This document shows, one piece after another, positions 5,583 to 6,446 of a stretch of 6,446 nucleotides of DNA (its first letter is position 1; each line of letters opens with the position of its first letter). Source of the stretch: Clostridiales bacterium (lineage in GTDB: Bacteria; Bacillota; Clostridia; Christensenellales; Aristaeellaceae); the NCBI GenBank assembly GCA_012513735.1, contig JAAZBR010000056.1:1-6446 (forward strand), given 5' to 3'. The notes below the pieces were generated by a model. That model saw only the letters and a list, made by a program, of their open reading frames with translations, was not told the DNA's origin and did not search any database. The position numbers were made by a program, and so were the translations under genes.

Positions 5583-5627
5583 GCCCCGGGTGGGGGCGTA
5601 TACTACCGCTGAGGAGGTGATACCCCC
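5583..5627 (+). promoter_or_regulatory. murI leader with two competing GC pairings around the ribosome binding site
   Basis: AGGAGG (5612-5617) is a strong ribosome binding site 10 bases before the GTG start. GCCCC (5583-5587) can pair with GGGGC (5593-5597). Alternatively GGGGG (5592-5596) can pair with CCCCC (5623-5627), directly before the start codon, aided by TAT 5599-5601 with ATA 5620-5622, which would put the binding site in a loop. Both use the same G-run and cannot form together. Confidence 0.35.
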
Positions 5628-6386
5628 GTGAAAAGCCAGGCGCCCATTGGCGTATTTGACAGCGGTCTGGGCGGGCTGAGCGTGCTCCGGCAGATGTGCG
5701 GGCAGCTACCGCATGAACATTTCATCTACTACGGTGACACGCTGCATGCGCCCTATGGCGTTCGCCCAACTGAAGAAATTCTGCGGCTAAGCCTGGATGC
5801 GGCGGATCAGCTTGTGCGGCAAGGCATCAAAGCGTTGGTCATCGCCTGTAATACGGCAACCGGTGTCGCGCTGGACAGCCTGCAGCAGCGGCTGGATATT
5901 CCCGTGATCGGCATACAGCCTGCACTGGAGGCTGCGCAGGCCGTCAGGGGTGAGGGGGAGATCCTTGTGCTGGCAACTCCCGCCACCTTGAAGACGGAGC
6001 GGTACGCCCGGCTATTAAAACAGCATGGCGATCATGTCATCAGCCTGCCTGCGCCCGGGCTGATGGAGTTTGTGGAGCGGGAGGAGCTGTCCGGCCCCGG
6101 CCTCTCCGCCTTTTTGGATCAGCTTCTAACGCCTGTGGCCGGTCAGAAGATTGATGTGGTGGTGCTGGGTTGCACCCACTATCCCTTCCTGTCGGCTGCC
6201 CTTGGCCACCGCTTTCCTGACGCCAGGCTGATGGATGACAGCCCTCGGGTGACCGCCGCCCTGCGGGAGGCGCTGCAGGCCCGCGGCCAGTTGAACACCC
6301 AGGCAGGGGAGGGGAGGGTGGTGCTTTCCTCCTCCGGGGGTGAGCAGGCCGTGCAGCGGATGCGTCGGCTGCTGGAAGTCGGATAA
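5628..6386 (+). CDS. murI: Glutamate racemase
   Basis: This 252-residue cytoplasmic enzyme interconverts L- and D-glutamate without a cofactor and supplies D-glutamate for the peptidoglycan stem peptide. The length is close to the family norm. The N-terminal motif IGVFDSGLGGLSVL (7-20) holds the conserved Asp11-Ser12. The two catalytic cysteines lie in ACNTA (Cys74) and GCTHYP (Cys182, with His184). YGDTLHAPYG (35-44) is also typical. The segment usually read as IEP or similar after the first half is GIQPALEAA here (Gln97). This position varies in the family, so loss of activity is not implied. The start is GTG 5628, supported by AGGAGG and by the motif beginning at residue 7. It is transcribed divergently from the acetyltransferase gene, and no second gene is clearly joined to it. 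Confidence 0.96.
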   Translation: MKSQAPIGVFDSGLGGLSVLRQMCGQLPHEHFIYYGDTLHAPYGVRPTEEILRLSLDAADQLVRQGIKALVIACNTATGVALDSLQQRLDIPVIGIQPALEAAQAVRGEGEILVLATPATLKTERYARLLKQHGDHVISLPAPGLMEFVEREELSGPGLSAFLDQLLTPVAGQKIDVVVLGCTHYPFLSAALGHRFPDARLMDDSPRVTAALREALQARGQLNTQAGEGRVVLSSSGGEQAVQRMRRLLEVG

Positions 6387-6397
6387 TTTGCAGGAAG

Positions 6398-6446
6398 ATG
6401 AATATAATAAGAAAGAAGCGCTCCTGCATCAGAAGCCTGCGATCTG
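6398..6446 (+). CDS. Possible start of a further gene (partial, weak)
   Basis: ATG 6398 opens a frame that stays open to the window end, MNIIRKKRSCIRSLRS, 11 bases after the murI stop. The strongly basic start could precede a membrane segment. AGGA is only 2 bases before ATG, too close for a good ribosome binding site, and 16 codons can stay open by chance. TGCAGGA (6389-6395) and TCCTGCA (6422-6428) also form a 7 bp inverted repeat here. Confidence 0.2.
   Translation, partial: MNIIRKKRSCIRSLRS

Noticed and set aside
5864..5876. Third copy of the GTCGCGCTGG repeat segment inside murI
   Set aside because: Only about 10 bases match, in the middle of a conserved coding sequence, and neither inverted arm is present.

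Overview
The window looks like a piece of a fairly GC-rich Firmicutes chromosome, most likely a clostridial lineage. The evidence is strong AGGAGG-type ribosome binding sites, extended -10 promoters, a Gram-positive style lipoprotein signal peptide (basic start, hydrophobic core, LTAC lipobox), and a glutamate racemase and a two-domain GH3 glucosaminidase of the kind these bacteria carry. The lineage is inferred from style and not proven.

Layout, left to right: the last codons of an unidentified + strand gene (1-68) and a hairpin terminator (80-116); a short palindromic repeat (155-222); a leader with two small hairpins; a fused, double-domain ABC importer permease of the ferric-iron/polyamine-like class (303-1970, +); a long hairpin (1991-2030) between convergent genes; a cytoplasmic GH3 beta-N-acetylglucosaminidase (nagZ-like, 2054-3880, -); a 393-base gene-free stretch holding a second, longer copy of the palindromic repeat (3982-4141), an extra hairpin and a rho-independent terminator; a small secreted lipoprotein of unknown function (4274-4747, -); a GNAT acetyltransferase (4927-5478, -); a divergent control region with an 18-base perfect palindrome; glutamate racemase murI (5628-6386, +); and a gene-poor tail.

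How the genes relate: murI supplies D-glutamate for peptidoglycan and the NagZ-like enzyme removes GlcNAc from recycled wall fragments, so two of the five complete genes touch wall metabolism. They are separate transcription units, so this is not an operon. The permease probably works with a binding protein and an ATPase encoded to its left, outside the window.

The most interesting signal is non-coding. The two palindromic repeats share ends, a conserved TCC/TAC internal loop and a GTCGCGCTGG loop sequence, but their inner stems differ by compensatory base changes, and one copy has a nested second palindrome where the other has a short loop. They look like a MITE-type or structured-repeat family, each copy upstream of a gene and possibly contributing promoter sequence.
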